A stretch of 13,902 nt of DNA, taken from the NCBI GenBank assembly GCA_965371945.1, contig CBDVAK010000068.1:1-13902 (forward strand), in the 5' to 3' direction. The stretch is from CBDVAK01 sp965371945 (GTDB taxonomy: Bacteria; Pseudomonadota; Gammaproteobacteria; Competibacterales; JAHEDQ01). Within the stretch, counting starts at the first letter, position 1. Each line of letters opens with the position of its first letter. Positions 6,020 through 13,782 of this stretch are shown one piece after another. Under the pieces are notes generated by a model, which did not search any database, was not told the DNA's origin, and saw nothing but the letters and a program-made list of their open reading frames with translations. The position numbers and the translations under genes are program-made.

Positions 6020-9000
6020 GTGGAGCTGCCCGCTCATGTCGGTCGTTACGAGGTCCGGGGCGAAATCGCGAAGGGCGGCTTCGCGGTCGTCGTCCAAGCC
6101 TGGGACGAGGATCTGCAATCGCTGGTGGCGATCAAGATCCTGCACCCGGAATGGGCCGACAACCGCGAGGTCGTAGAACGGTTTCTGCAGGAGGCACGGT
6201 TACTGCGCCGGATTCGTTGTCTGAGCGTGGTAACCGTCCACGATGTCGGCCGGCTCGGTGACGGCCGACCTTATTTCATCATGGATTTCGCCGACCAGGG
6301 CACTCTGGCGGAACGTCTGAAACGCTGTGCGCAGCCGGTTTCCAGCGACCCCGGGAGCGTGCAGACCTTTATCGAGGCGCTCGCCGATGGGGTCGGCGCA
6401 CTGCATGATGCCGGAGTCATCCATCGCGATCTGAAACCGGCCAACATTCTCTTTCAGCTCGCCAGGCGCCGTCAGCACGACGACGATGCCACCGCCATCG
6501 CCACCCCCGATTGTGCATTGCTCGGCATCGATGAACGCATCCTGGTCGGTGACCTGGGCATCGCCAAGGACCTGGTCGAACGCGGCAGCCAGGCCACCAT
6601 GCTTGGCGGCTCGCCACTGTACCAGGCCCCGGAACAAAACGACGCCAGCGCATTGATCACGCCGGCAGCGGACGTCTATGCCGCCAGCGCGCTGCTGTGG
6701 CACGTGCTCAGCGGCACGCCGCCACCGGAACCAGGCGAGCTTGGCACGCGCCTGTCGATACTTCCGACTCAGTGGCACGACGTCCTCGAACAGGGCATGG
6801 CGAGCGATCCCGCCGATCGCTTCGTGACCATGGAGACCTGGCGCAGCGCGGCGTTGGATGCACTCGATAACGACGACCGTGGACAGCAGCCGGTCGCCCC
6901 AACCACGATCAGCCATCAGGCGCCCTGCCCCTACAAGGGGCTGGCCTCGTATCAGCCCGAGGACGCACGCTACTTCTATGGTCGCGAGACGCTGATCGAC
7001 GAACTGGTGAGGCGTATCCAACTACACCGGGTGCTGGTGGTCGGCGGGCCATCGGGAAGCGGCAAGTCATCACTGGTACGGGCCGGTCTGATTCCAGCCA
7101 TACGCGCCGGCGCACTGCCCGGTAGCGAGAACTGGCAGGTGGCGTTGTTTACACCCGGTCGCGATCCGATGGCGGAATTCCACTATCAATTGACCCGGAA
7201 TGCGCGCGAAGGTACCACCGTATCGATCGACGACCTGCTCGAGCGCCCCACCCTGGCGCGCCGGCTGGGTCCCGGCCAACACGATGGCCAATCGCTGCTG
7301 TTGTGCATCGACCAGTTCGAGGAACTGTTCACGCTGGCGCCATCCGCCCAGCGCCAGGCTTTCGCCGAGGCGCTCTCGGCCATGACCGACCCGGCCGACA
7401 GTCAGGTACGGGTGGTGATCACGGTACGGGCGGACTTCTACGGCGCCTGTGCCTTGCTGCCCTGGCTGGCGGAGCGCATCACCGAAAACCAGGTGTTGGT
7501 AGGGCCGATGTCGGGTCCGGAATTGCGGCGCGCCATCGCCGAGCCGGCCCGCCACGCCGGTTTGCACCTGGAACGCGGGCTGGTCGATGCGATCCTGGAT
7601 GAAGCCGGCAATGAAGCCGGGGCTCTGCCGCTGGTGGCCCACGCCCTGGTGGAGACCTGGGCGCGACGCCGCGGCAACACGCTGACCGTGGCCGGCTTCG
7701 AAGCAGCAGGCGGGGTGGCCGGCGCCATCAGCCAGACTGCCGATGCCAAGTTCAACGATCACTTCAACGAAGCCGAACGGGAGGCCACCCGGCGCCTGTT
7801 CCTGCGTCTAGTCACCCCCGGCGAAGGCACGGCGGACACCCGCAGGGTGTTCGACTACGCGGAGATTGATCACGACAGCGACCCGGATACCATGCGCAAG
7901 GTGGTGGCCAGCCTTACCGACGCGCGGCTGCTGACTGTCGATGACACCACCGTGCAGATTGCCCACGAAGCGCTGATCCGCACCTGGCCACGTCTGCGCG
8001 GCTGGATCAATGAGTGCCGGGATGATCTGCGCGCCCGCGAACGCATCAGCCACGCCGCGGCAGAATGGAACCAGCAGGAGCAGCATCCCGACCTCCTCTA
8101 CCACGGCACACCATTGCTGTCGGCGCTGGAATGGTCGGCCGAACGACGCGACCAGCTCGATACCCTGGAACTGGCGTTCCTGAACGCCTCACGAGAGGCC
8201 ATGGAAGCCGCCAAACAGGCAGCCGCGGAGCAGGAAACCAGGGCGCGCCGCAGACGCCATGCCGCCATGGCAGTGTTGGTGCTGCTGGCTGGCGGCGCCA
8301 CGGCGGCCTCGGTGGTTGCTTTCAAGGCGTCCCAACGGTCCCAGATCAACGAAGAGCGTGCCGAGCTGGCCACCGCCGAGGCGGTGCGGCAGTTTGCCGG
8401 CGCCCTGGGCACCGCGGCCAACGGGCTGGTGGACAGCGAGCCTCTGCTGGCATTGGTGCTGGCTGCTGAGAGCACTGCGCGGGCAGCGCCTGCAGCAGCC
8501 GGTTTCGATGCCCGCACCGCCATGCTCCGTTCCCGCCAGGTGCTGGCCGGCGACGGTCCGTTTCTGTTGGGCGCCCCGATCGCTGCCGGTGATGCGCTGG
8601 ATCTGGCGGTCAGCGCGGACGGCAACATGCTGGCCACCGGTCAACGCGACGGACGCATCGAACTGATCGACAGCGTCAGCCGGCAACGAATTGGCGAACC
8701 ATTGCAGGGGCATTCGGGAGGCGTGGAAGAGATCGCTTTCGCACCGGACGGTCGTTCGCTGGCATCGGTCAGCGATGACGGCACCCTGCGGCTGTGGGCC
8801 ACTGGTGAGGGATCGATCAAACAGGCCGCCAGCCTGGCCTTTAGCGACGATATCGTCTGGGGTGTAGCATTCAGCCATGATGGCAGCATGCTGGCGACCG
8901 CCGGCGAGGACGGCACCGTAAGGCTGTGGGATGTGGCCCGGCGCGCACAACTGGGTGAACCGCTGATCGAGCGCATGGGTGACTTTCTGAGCGTCGCCTT

Positions 9001-10447
9001 CAGCCCGGATGACCAAAGCCTGGTCGCGGGCAACGGCGATGGTGAAATCTACGGCTGGGATTTGCAATCGCGCCAGTACCGGTTCGCGCCACTGGTCAGC
9101 GCGCACCAAAGTGATGTCTGGAAGCTGGCATTCAGCCCCGACGGTGACAGCTTCGCCACCGCCAGCAGCGATGGCAGCACGGTGGTGGTCGAATTTCCCG
9201 AAGGCAAGGTCAGCGCAACCGCCTTCAGTGGCTCCGGATCCAGCCAGGGTGTGGCCTATACACCGAGTGGCGAGCGCCTGGTCGGCGGCACGCCGGATGG
9301 TTCCGTGCGGGTCTGGGACACCCGCCTGGGCGATATCATCTCCACCACGCCCAGCGGCCACGACCAGCCCATCATCGACCTGCACCTCAGCGGTGACGGC
9401 ACGCTGCTCGCCACCCTGGCCGAGGACCAGTTGATCCGGCTGTGGCGCTTCGGACCAGAGGCGCCGTTGTCGCAAGACTATCGCGTCGCAGGCGGGGCGG
9501 CGCGGGCGGTTGCATTCGGCGATCAGGGCCGGCTGCTGGCCGCCGGCGACCGATCGGGGTCGGTGAGCATCTGGGATCTGAACCACGACCAGCCGCCCCG
9601 GGTCTACAGCGAGCACCGGGAGGGGGTATGGGCGCTGGCCTTCTCACCTGACTCCCGGCTACTGGCGTCCGGAGATCGCGCCGGCAGATTGCAGATACGC
9701 GATCTCGCCAGCGGCACCCTGGTGGCGGATGGCGAGCATGACGACGGTGCCATCTGGTGGTGCGCGTTCAGTCCCGATGGTCAACAGATCATCAGCGCCG
9801 CCGATCGCGGCATACGCATCCAGGATGTCGCCAGCGGGGCTGACATCGCCCGCATCGATGCCGGAGATGCCGCCATCACCCGTGCCGCCTTGTCACCGGA
9901 CGGCGCATTGCTGGCGGTTGCCGACAACAGCGGCCGGATCGGCATATACAAGCTGCCGGATGGCTCGTTGCTCAAGGAGTTCGGCGCCGCCGATGATGTG
10001 GTGTGGAGCGTCGCCTTCAGCCCCGACGGACAGCGCCTGATAACAGCCTCCAGTGACGAAGTGGTGAGCCTCTGGGACTTGGCCGGCGGACAGCAACTGA
10101 TGTCGCTGACCGGCCACACCGATGGTGCCACCGACACCGTTTTACTGGCCGACGGCGTCACTCTGGCAGTGGTCGACCGGGCCGGCGAGCTACGCCTGTG
10201 GGATACCGTCACCGGGCGACGACTCGGTGTGCCGATCGCAGCCCACACCGGCAATAGCTGGCGGCTGGCCATGCACCCGGATGGCGTACGTTTCGCCACT
10301 TCCGGTGACGACGGCGTGGTCAGGGTGTGGGATCTGCTGAGCATCCGGACAGCCTGCGAGATCGGCGCCGACGGCTTTGATCCCCTACAGCGCAGACGCT
10401 ATCTGGGTGGCAGCGAACGCTCCTATGCCTGTGACCCGGCCTCCTGA
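6020..10447 (+). CDS. Ser/Thr protein kinase - STAND NTPase - transmembrane - WD40 double-propeller protein
   Basis: This is a 1475-residue signalling protein. Residues about 8-275 are a Hanks-type kinase: Lys39 (VAIK), Glu58, HRDLKPAN (135-142), Asp178 in DLG instead of DFG, and APE 203-205. The glycine loop is AKGGFA. A 20-25-residue acidic insert lies between the catalytic loop and DLG. From CPYKGL (303-308) begins a STAND-type NTPase with Walker A GPSGSGKSS (343-351), Walker B LLLCIDQFEE (around Asp431) and ITVRADFYG, ending with the helical HEALIRTWPRL region. A basic stretch (RARRRR) precedes one membrane helix at about 748-768, placing kinase and NTPase in the cytoplasm and the C-terminus outside by the positive-inside rule. 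Fourteen WD40 blades follow (about 850-1445), then a tail containing YACDPAS. Translation starts at GTG 6020, as no in-frame ATG fits. A weak AGAG lies at 6011-6014. It is 17 nt behind the exported-protein gene and probably in one operon with it. Confidence 0.92.
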   Translation: MELPAHVGRYEVRGEIAKGGFAVVVQAWDEDLQSLVAIKILHPEWADNREVVERFLQEARLLRRIRCLSVVTVHDVGRLGDGRPYFIMDFADQGTLAERLKRCAQPVSSDPGSVQTFIEALADGVGALHDAGVIHRDLKPANILFQLARRRQHDDDATAIATPDCALLGIDERILVGDLGIAKDLVERGSQATMLGGSPLYQAPEQNDASALITPAADVYAASALLWHVLSGTPPPEPGELGTRLSILPTQWHDVLEQGMASDPADRFVTMETWRSAALDALDNDDRGQQPVAPTTISHQAPCPYKGLASYQPEDARYFYGRETLIDELVRRIQLHRVLVVGGPSGSGKSSLVRAGLIPAIRAGALPGSENWQVALFTPGRDPMAEFHYQLTRNAREGTTVSIDDLLERPTLARRLGPGQHDGQSLLLCIDQFEELFTLAPSAQRQAFAEALSAMTDPADSQVRVVITVRADFYGACALLPWLAERITENQVLVGPMSGPELRRAIAEPARHAGLHLERGLVDAILDEAGNEAGALPLVAHALVETWARRRGNTLTVAGFEAAGGVAGAISQTADAKFNDHFNEAEREATRRLFLRLVTPGEGTADTRRVFDYAEIDHDSDPDTMRKVVASLTDARLLTVDDTTVQIAHEALIRTWPRLRGWINECRDDLRARERISHAAAEWNQQEQHPDLLYHGTPLLSALEWSAERRDQLDTLELAFLNASREAMEAAKQAAAEQETRARRRRHAAMAVLVLLAGGATAASVVAFKASQRSQINEERAELATAEAVRQFAGALGTAANGLVDSEPLLALVLAAESTARAAPAAAGFDARTAMLRSRQVLAGDGPFLLGAPIAAGDALDLAVSADGNMLATGQRDGRIELIDSVSRQRIGEPLQGHSGGVEEIAFAPDGRSLASVSDDGTLRLWATGEGSIKQAASLAFSDDIVWGVAFSHDGSMLATAGEDGTVRLWDVARRAQLGEPLIERMGDFLSVAFSPDDQSLVAGNGDGEIYGWDLQSRQYRFAPLVSAHQSDVWKLAFSPDGDSFATASSDGSTVVVEFPEGKVSATAFSGSGSSQGVAYTPSGERLVGGTPDGSVRVWDTRLGDIISTTPSGHDQPIIDLHLSGDGTLLATLAEDQLIRLWRFGPEAPLSQDYRVAGGAARAVAFGDQGRLLAAGDRSGSVSIWDLNHDQPPRVYSEHREGVWALAFSPDSRLLASGDRAGRLQIRDLASGTLVADGEHDDGAIWWCAFSPDGQQIISAADRGIRIQDVASGADIARIDAGDAAITRAALSPDGALLAVADNSGRIGIYKLPDGSLLKEFGAADDVVWSVAFSPDGQRLITASSDEVVSLWDLAGGQQLMSLTGHTDGATDTVLLADGVTLAVVDRAGELRLWDTVTGRRLGVPIAAHTGNSWRLAMHPDGVRFATSGDDGVVRVWDLLSIRTACEIGADGFDPLQRRRYLGGSERSYACDPAS
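8567..10354 (+). repeat. Array of fourteen WD40 repeats within the kinase gene
   Basis: Each repeat ends in a strand resembling VRLWD. These strands begin at residues 880, 923, 967, 1010, 1055, 1096, 1139, 1182, 1224, 1265, 1307, 1349, 1391 and 1434, a spacing of 41-45 with no gap. Fourteen blades correspond to two seven-bladed propellers, with the likely boundary after the seventh (IRLWR, 1139). Several blades are degenerate at the W-D position, such as blade 1 (IELID), blade 5 (VVVEF), blade 10 (IRIQD) and blade 11 (IGIYK). The AFSPDG-type strand is conserved in most. Confidence 0.85.
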
Positions 10448-10509
10448 CGCTCGAGGCAGATTCTCCGTGGTTGATCGCGCTCATGTGGGGCGGGTTCTGC
10501 GTTTTCGCT

Positions 10510-10538
10510 TTGACAGCCCGCCCGGTCGGGTCGAGAAT
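10510..10538 (+). promoter_or_regulatory. Sigma70-like promoter for the argC-argB-M20 operon
   Basis: A perfect -35 box TTGACA at 10510-10515 is followed after exactly 17 bp by GAGAAT at 10533-10538, which matches four of six -10 consensus positions. It lies in the 134-nt gap between the kinase gene and the argC-like gene, about 45 nt before the start codon, in the right orientation. The spacer contains the small inverted motif CCCG-GT-CGGG. No arginine-repressor box was recognised. The placement makes the operon transcriptionally independent of the kinase gene. Confidence 0.5.
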
Positions 10539-10581
10539 CAGTGTCGACTAAAGAATTCTGGGCGTAGCGAAGGAGATCGAC

Positions 10582-11670
10582 ATGAGCAATGATTCGGGGA
10601 ACCCACGTTTTCGCGCTGCCGTGGTTGGCGGCACCGGTTACGGCGGCGCCGAGTTGATCCGTCTGCTGCTCGCCCACCCCTCGGTGGAACTGGCCAGGGT
10701 CAGCAGTATCGACCGGGTGGGTGAGCCGCTGGAAGCGGTGCATATCAATCTCAACGATACGGGTCTCAAGTTCGAGGAGATCCCGTTGCAGGAGGCGGGC
10801 AGCGGTGTCGATGCCGTGTTTCTGGGCCTGCCCCACAAGGTCAGCTCCTCACTGGCGCCAGAGCTCGAAAAGCTCGACGCGCGGGTGATCGATCTGTCCG
10901 GAGATTATCGTCTCAAAGACGCGGACGTCTATGCCCGATTCTATGGCCAACAGCACCCCTACCCGGAGCAACTCGATGGACGCTGGGTGTTCGGGCTGCC
11001 GGAGCTCTACCGCGATCAGATCGCCGACGCACGCAGAGTTGCCTCGCCTGGTTGTTTCGCCACCACTATCATGCTCGGGCTGTTGCCGCTGGCCCGCGCC
11101 GGGCTGTTGTCCGGGCCGGTACAAACCGTGGCGGCCACCGGTTCCTCCGGCAGCGGCGCCTATGCCTCGGCGGGCACCCACCACCCGCTGCGCGCCAACA
11201 ACCTGAAGATATACAAACCACTCAACCACCAGCACACGCCGGAGATCGAACAGATCCTCTACGAGGCCATCGCCTCGGGTGGTCACGACACCCGCTTCGC
11301 GCTGAACTTCGTACCGGTTTCCGCGCCGCTGGCACGCGGCATCCTCGCCAACAGCTTCGTGCGCGTGCCCGCTTCGCTGGACGATGCCGCCATCGCCGCC
11401 CTCTACCAGGACTACTACCGGGATTCGGCCTTTGTGCGGGTGCTGCCACAAGGCAAACGCCACGCCGAAGTGGCCGCGATCAAAGGCAGCATGTGGGTGG
11501 ATCTGTCCTGGACCGCCGGCCCCGCCGACAACGGCGAACGGCAGCTGTTGGTGGTGACGGCCCTGGATAACCTGGTCAAGGGCGGGGCGGGACAGGCGGT
11601 ACAGTCGATGAACCTGATGCTGGGTCTGCCGGAACGCCAGGGCATCGACGCCCCTGCCTTGTGGCCGTGA
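10582..11670 (+). CDS. argC: N-acetyl-gamma-glutamyl-phosphate reductase, ArgC/LysY family
   Basis: This enzyme reduces an N-acylated gamma-glutamyl phosphate to the semialdehyde with NADPH, the third step of arginine synthesis in ArgC, or the matching aminoadipate step in LysY. The 362-residue cytoplasmic protein has an N-terminal nucleotide-binding motif GGTGYGG (16-22), catalytic Cys158 in SPGCFATT, and the His region YKPLNHQHTPEIEQ (His216, His218). The GTHHPLRANN loop before it differs from the enterobacterial form, so the symbol is given by family and a LysY-type or other acyl-carrier variant is not excluded. The ATG has an excellent AGGAG at 10571-10575. It is the first gene of a three-gene operon behind its own promoter, and its stop overlaps the next start by one base. 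The kinase for the preceding step is the next gene, which supports the assignment. Confidence 0.88.
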   Translation: MSNDSGNPRFRAAVVGGTGYGGAELIRLLLAHPSVELARVSSIDRVGEPLEAVHINLNDTGLKFEEIPLQEAGSGVDAVFLGLPHKVSSSLAPELEKLDARVIDLSGDYRLKDADVYARFYGQQHPYPEQLDGRWVFGLPELYRDQIADARRVASPGCFATTIMLGLLPLARAGLLSGPVQTVAATGSSGSGAYASAGTHHPLRANNLKIYKPLNHQHTPEIEQILYEAIASGGHDTRFALNFVPVSAPLARGILANSFVRVPASLDDAAIAALYQDYYRDSAFVRVLPQGKRHAEVAAIKGSMWVDLSWTAGPADNGERQLLVVTALDNLVKGGAGQAVQSMNLMLGLPERQGIDAPALWP

Positions 11671-12527
11671 TGACAGGCGAAACCCTGCCGCCGCTGGCGG
11701 TGCTCAAGTTCGGTGGTGAGGTGGTGGCCGATACGGCACGGCTGGCGGCGGTCACCGCCGAGGTCGCCGGTCTGACCAGAGCCGGGTGGCGGTTTCTGAT
11801 CTGTCACGGTGGCAACCCGCAGGCCAACACCCTCACAGCCCGGTTGAAGCTGGAGAAAAAACAGGTGGGCGGCCGGCGGATCACCGACGCCGCAACCCTG
11901 CAAGTGATGAAACAGATCCTGGCCGGCGAGACCAGCGTCGACGTGGTCGCCGCCGCCACGGCCTCGGGCCTCAATGCGGTTGGTATCTCAGGAGTCAGCG
12001 CCAGGACAGTGGTGGCGGTACGGCGTCCACCCAGGGTGTTTAGCGGCGCCGGCCCCGACCCGGTCGATTTCGGCTTCGTGGGCGAAATCACCCGTATCGA
12101 CCCCGGTCTGATCCGCCATCTCTGGGCAGGTGGCTACACGCCGGTGCTCAACACCCTGGCGATCGACGAGCACCCCGACCCCGAAACAGGAACCTGTCAG
12201 GTCTATAACATCAACGCGGACACCGTCTCCGCAGCCATCGCCGCCGAGATCGGCGCCGATCACCTGTTCCTGATGACCGCTGTGCCCGGTGTACTGCGTG
12301 ACCGCGACGACCCCGACAGCCGCATCGCCCGCCTCACCGAGACGCAGGCACGCCAGGCGATCACCGATCAGGTCGTGGTCGGCGGCATGATTCCCAAGAT
12401 CGAGGAGGCGTTGCGCAACCTGGCCCGCGGGATCGGCGCCATCCACATACTCGGCGCACAGCCCGGCGCACTGCAGGGCGAAGCCGAACATCCCGGTTCC
12501 AAAGGCACCGTACTGGTGTCGACGTGA
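11670..12527 (+). CDS. argB: Acetylglutamate kinase family enzyme (ArgB/LysZ)
   Basis: This is an amino-acid kinase that phosphorylates the side-chain carboxylate of an N-acylated glutamate (or aminoadipate), supplying the substrate for the reductase encoded upstream. In 285 residues it carries the nucleotide-binding KFGGE (13-17), the HGGNPQ loop (46-51; the usual third glycine is Asn49), NINADTVSAAIA, MTAVPGVLRD and the conserved GGMIPKIEEAL near the C-terminus. A distinctive inserted-looking region, AVRRPPRVFSGAGP with VDFGFVGEI, places it in a divergent branch rather than the standard enterobacterial one. The ATG at 11670 overlaps the argC stop by one base (TGATG). A GTG at 11661 would add three residues and is an alternative. 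No strong ribosome site is visible, which fits coupled translation. It also overlaps the next gene by 4 nt. Confidence 0.86.
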   Translation: MTGETLPPLAVLKFGGEVVADTARLAAVTAEVAGLTRAGWRFLICHGGNPQANTLTARLKLEKKQVGGRRITDAATLQVMKQILAGETSVDVVAAATASGLNAVGISGVSARTVVAVRRPPRVFSGAGPDPVDFGFVGEITRIDPGLIRHLWAGGYTPVLNTLAIDEHPDPETGTCQVYNINADTVSAAIAAEIGADHLFLMTAVPGVLRDRDDPDSRIARLTETQARQAITDQVVVGGMIPKIEEALRNLARGIGAIHILGAQPGALQGEAEHPGSKGTVLVST

Positions 12528-13765
12528 GCGATTCCCAAACCATGTCATCAGCTGACACCAAAGCACTGCGCACTGCCGTGGACACGGCTTTCGAGAGCGA
12601 ACAGCTGCCCTGGCTGCAGACCATGGTCAACCAGCCCAGCCACAGCCGCGCACGCGAGGACGTCGAAGCCGCCGGACGCCTGCTCGATGCGCTGGCACAA
12701 TCAATCGGGTTACAGCGGACCGCGCACCCGGATCCCGGACAGGTCTACGCCGATCACCGCGTATTCAGCACCCCGGCGACAGCGGGCGATGATGTTGCGT
12801 TGGCGCTGGTCGGGCATTTCGACACCGTGTTTCCGCGCAGCACCGGCTTTCTCGAGTTCAGACGTGACCCGCCCGATTCCGAATCGCATGGCGATCATAT
12901 CCGCGGGCCCGGTGTACTGGACATGAAATCCGGCCTCAGCGCTATATTCTTTGCGCTGCAGGCGGTGCGCCGCGCAGCGCCGGAACGCTTCGACCAGCTC
13001 AAGCTGCGTTGCGTGTGCAACAGCGACGAGGAAGTGGGTTCACCCAGCAGCCGCGCCCTGATCGAACAACTGGCGCCGCTCACCCGCGCGGCAATGGTAT
13101 TCGAGGCCGGCCGCGAACAGGACCATATCGTCACCACCCGCAAGGGTACCGGCAGCTTCGTGATCACCGTACACGGTCACGAGGCCCACGCCGGCAACGA
13201 GCACGCGGCTGGCGTGAACGCTATTCATGCGCTGTCATTGCTGATCCCAAGCATCGAGGCGCTGACCGATTATGAGCGTGGCACCACGGTGAATGTCGGC
13301 ATCATCGAAGGGGGCACCGCCAAGAATACGGTCCCCGGCCGCGCCAGTTGCACTATCGACGTCAGGGTCACCTCGCTTGCTGAAGCCGAGCATGTGAGCG
13401 CCGCCATGCGGGCTCTGGCTGCCGACCCGTTCGCCGGCGTCGACCCTGTTGCGGACAAACTGCGCAAAGCCCGTGTGGAAATTGAAGGTGGCCTGCTGAG
13501 ACCACCGATGGAAGCCTCCGCGGACAGCCAGCGACTGCGCCTGTCCTATGAGCAGTGGGCCAGCGCCGAAGGACTGGGAATCGGTGAAGCGCCGCTGCAG
13601 GGCGGTGGTTCGGACGCCAATTTGTTCAGTGCCGGTGGCGTCCCGAGCATAGACGGTCTCGGACCGTACGGGCGCTATTTCCACAGCCCGCGCGAGTGGA
13701 GCAGCCTGGACAGCCTGCGCAAGCGCACTCGCGCGCTGGCCTGCTTCCTCGCCGCCAGCGCATAG
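12524..13765 (+). CDS. M20 family metallopeptidase/deacylase, carboxypeptidase G2-like
   Basis: This is a zinc hydrolase of 413 residues with all expected ligands: His98 and bridging Asp133 (GHFDTV, DMKSG), Asp100 assisting, general-base Glu169 and metal Glu170 in DEEVGS, Glu194 (FEAGRE) and His387 (YFHSPREW). The dimerisation lid lies in the middle, around GHEAHAGNEHAAGVNA. Overall order and motifs resemble glutamate carboxypeptidase (G2) more than classical ArgE or DapE. There is no signal peptide, so it should act in the cytoplasm, unlike secreted G2. It begins at GTG 12524, overlapping the argB stop by 4 nt (GTGA). ATG 12542 is the alternative. The tight linkage to argC and argB suggests it removes the N-acyl group from the pathway product (acetylornithine, acetylcitrulline or a glutamyl-protected intermediate). 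The exact substrate is not readable from sequence. Confidence 0.87.
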   Translation: MSDSQTMSSADTKALRTAVDTAFESEQLPWLQTMVNQPSHSRAREDVEAAGRLLDALAQSIGLQRTAHPDPGQVYADHRVFSTPATAGDDVALALVGHFDTVFPRSTGFLEFRRDPPDSESHGDHIRGPGVLDMKSGLSAIFFALQAVRRAAPERFDQLKLRCVCNSDEEVGSPSSRALIEQLAPLTRAAMVFEAGREQDHIVTTRKGTGSFVITVHGHEAHAGNEHAAGVNAIHALSLLIPSIEALTDYERGTTVNVGIIEGGTAKNTVPGRASCTIDVRVTSLAEAEHVSAAMRALAADPFAGVDPVADKLRKARVEIEGGLLRPPMEASADSQRLRLSYEQWASAEGLGIGEAPLQGGGSDANLFSAGGVPSIDGLGPYGRYFHSPREWSSLDSLRKRTRALACFLAASA

Positions 13766-13782
13766 CACACCCTGAGCAATCC

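Noticed and set aside
8189..9616. 475-codon open frame on the minus strand under the WD40 region
   Set aside because: It is antisense to a clearly coding repeat array, its product is low-complexity and Gln/Ala/Gly-rich without motifs, and long antisense frames are common in GC-rich genes.
10456..10500. GCAGA/TCTGC pair followed by T-rich sequence as a terminator for the kinase gene
   Set aside because: A 5-bp stem with a 35-nt loop is too weak and is expected by chance.
10552..10559. AGAATTCT palindrome upstream of argC as an arginine-repressor site
   Set aside because: It is only 8 bp and the flanks do not resemble the 18-bp ARG box.
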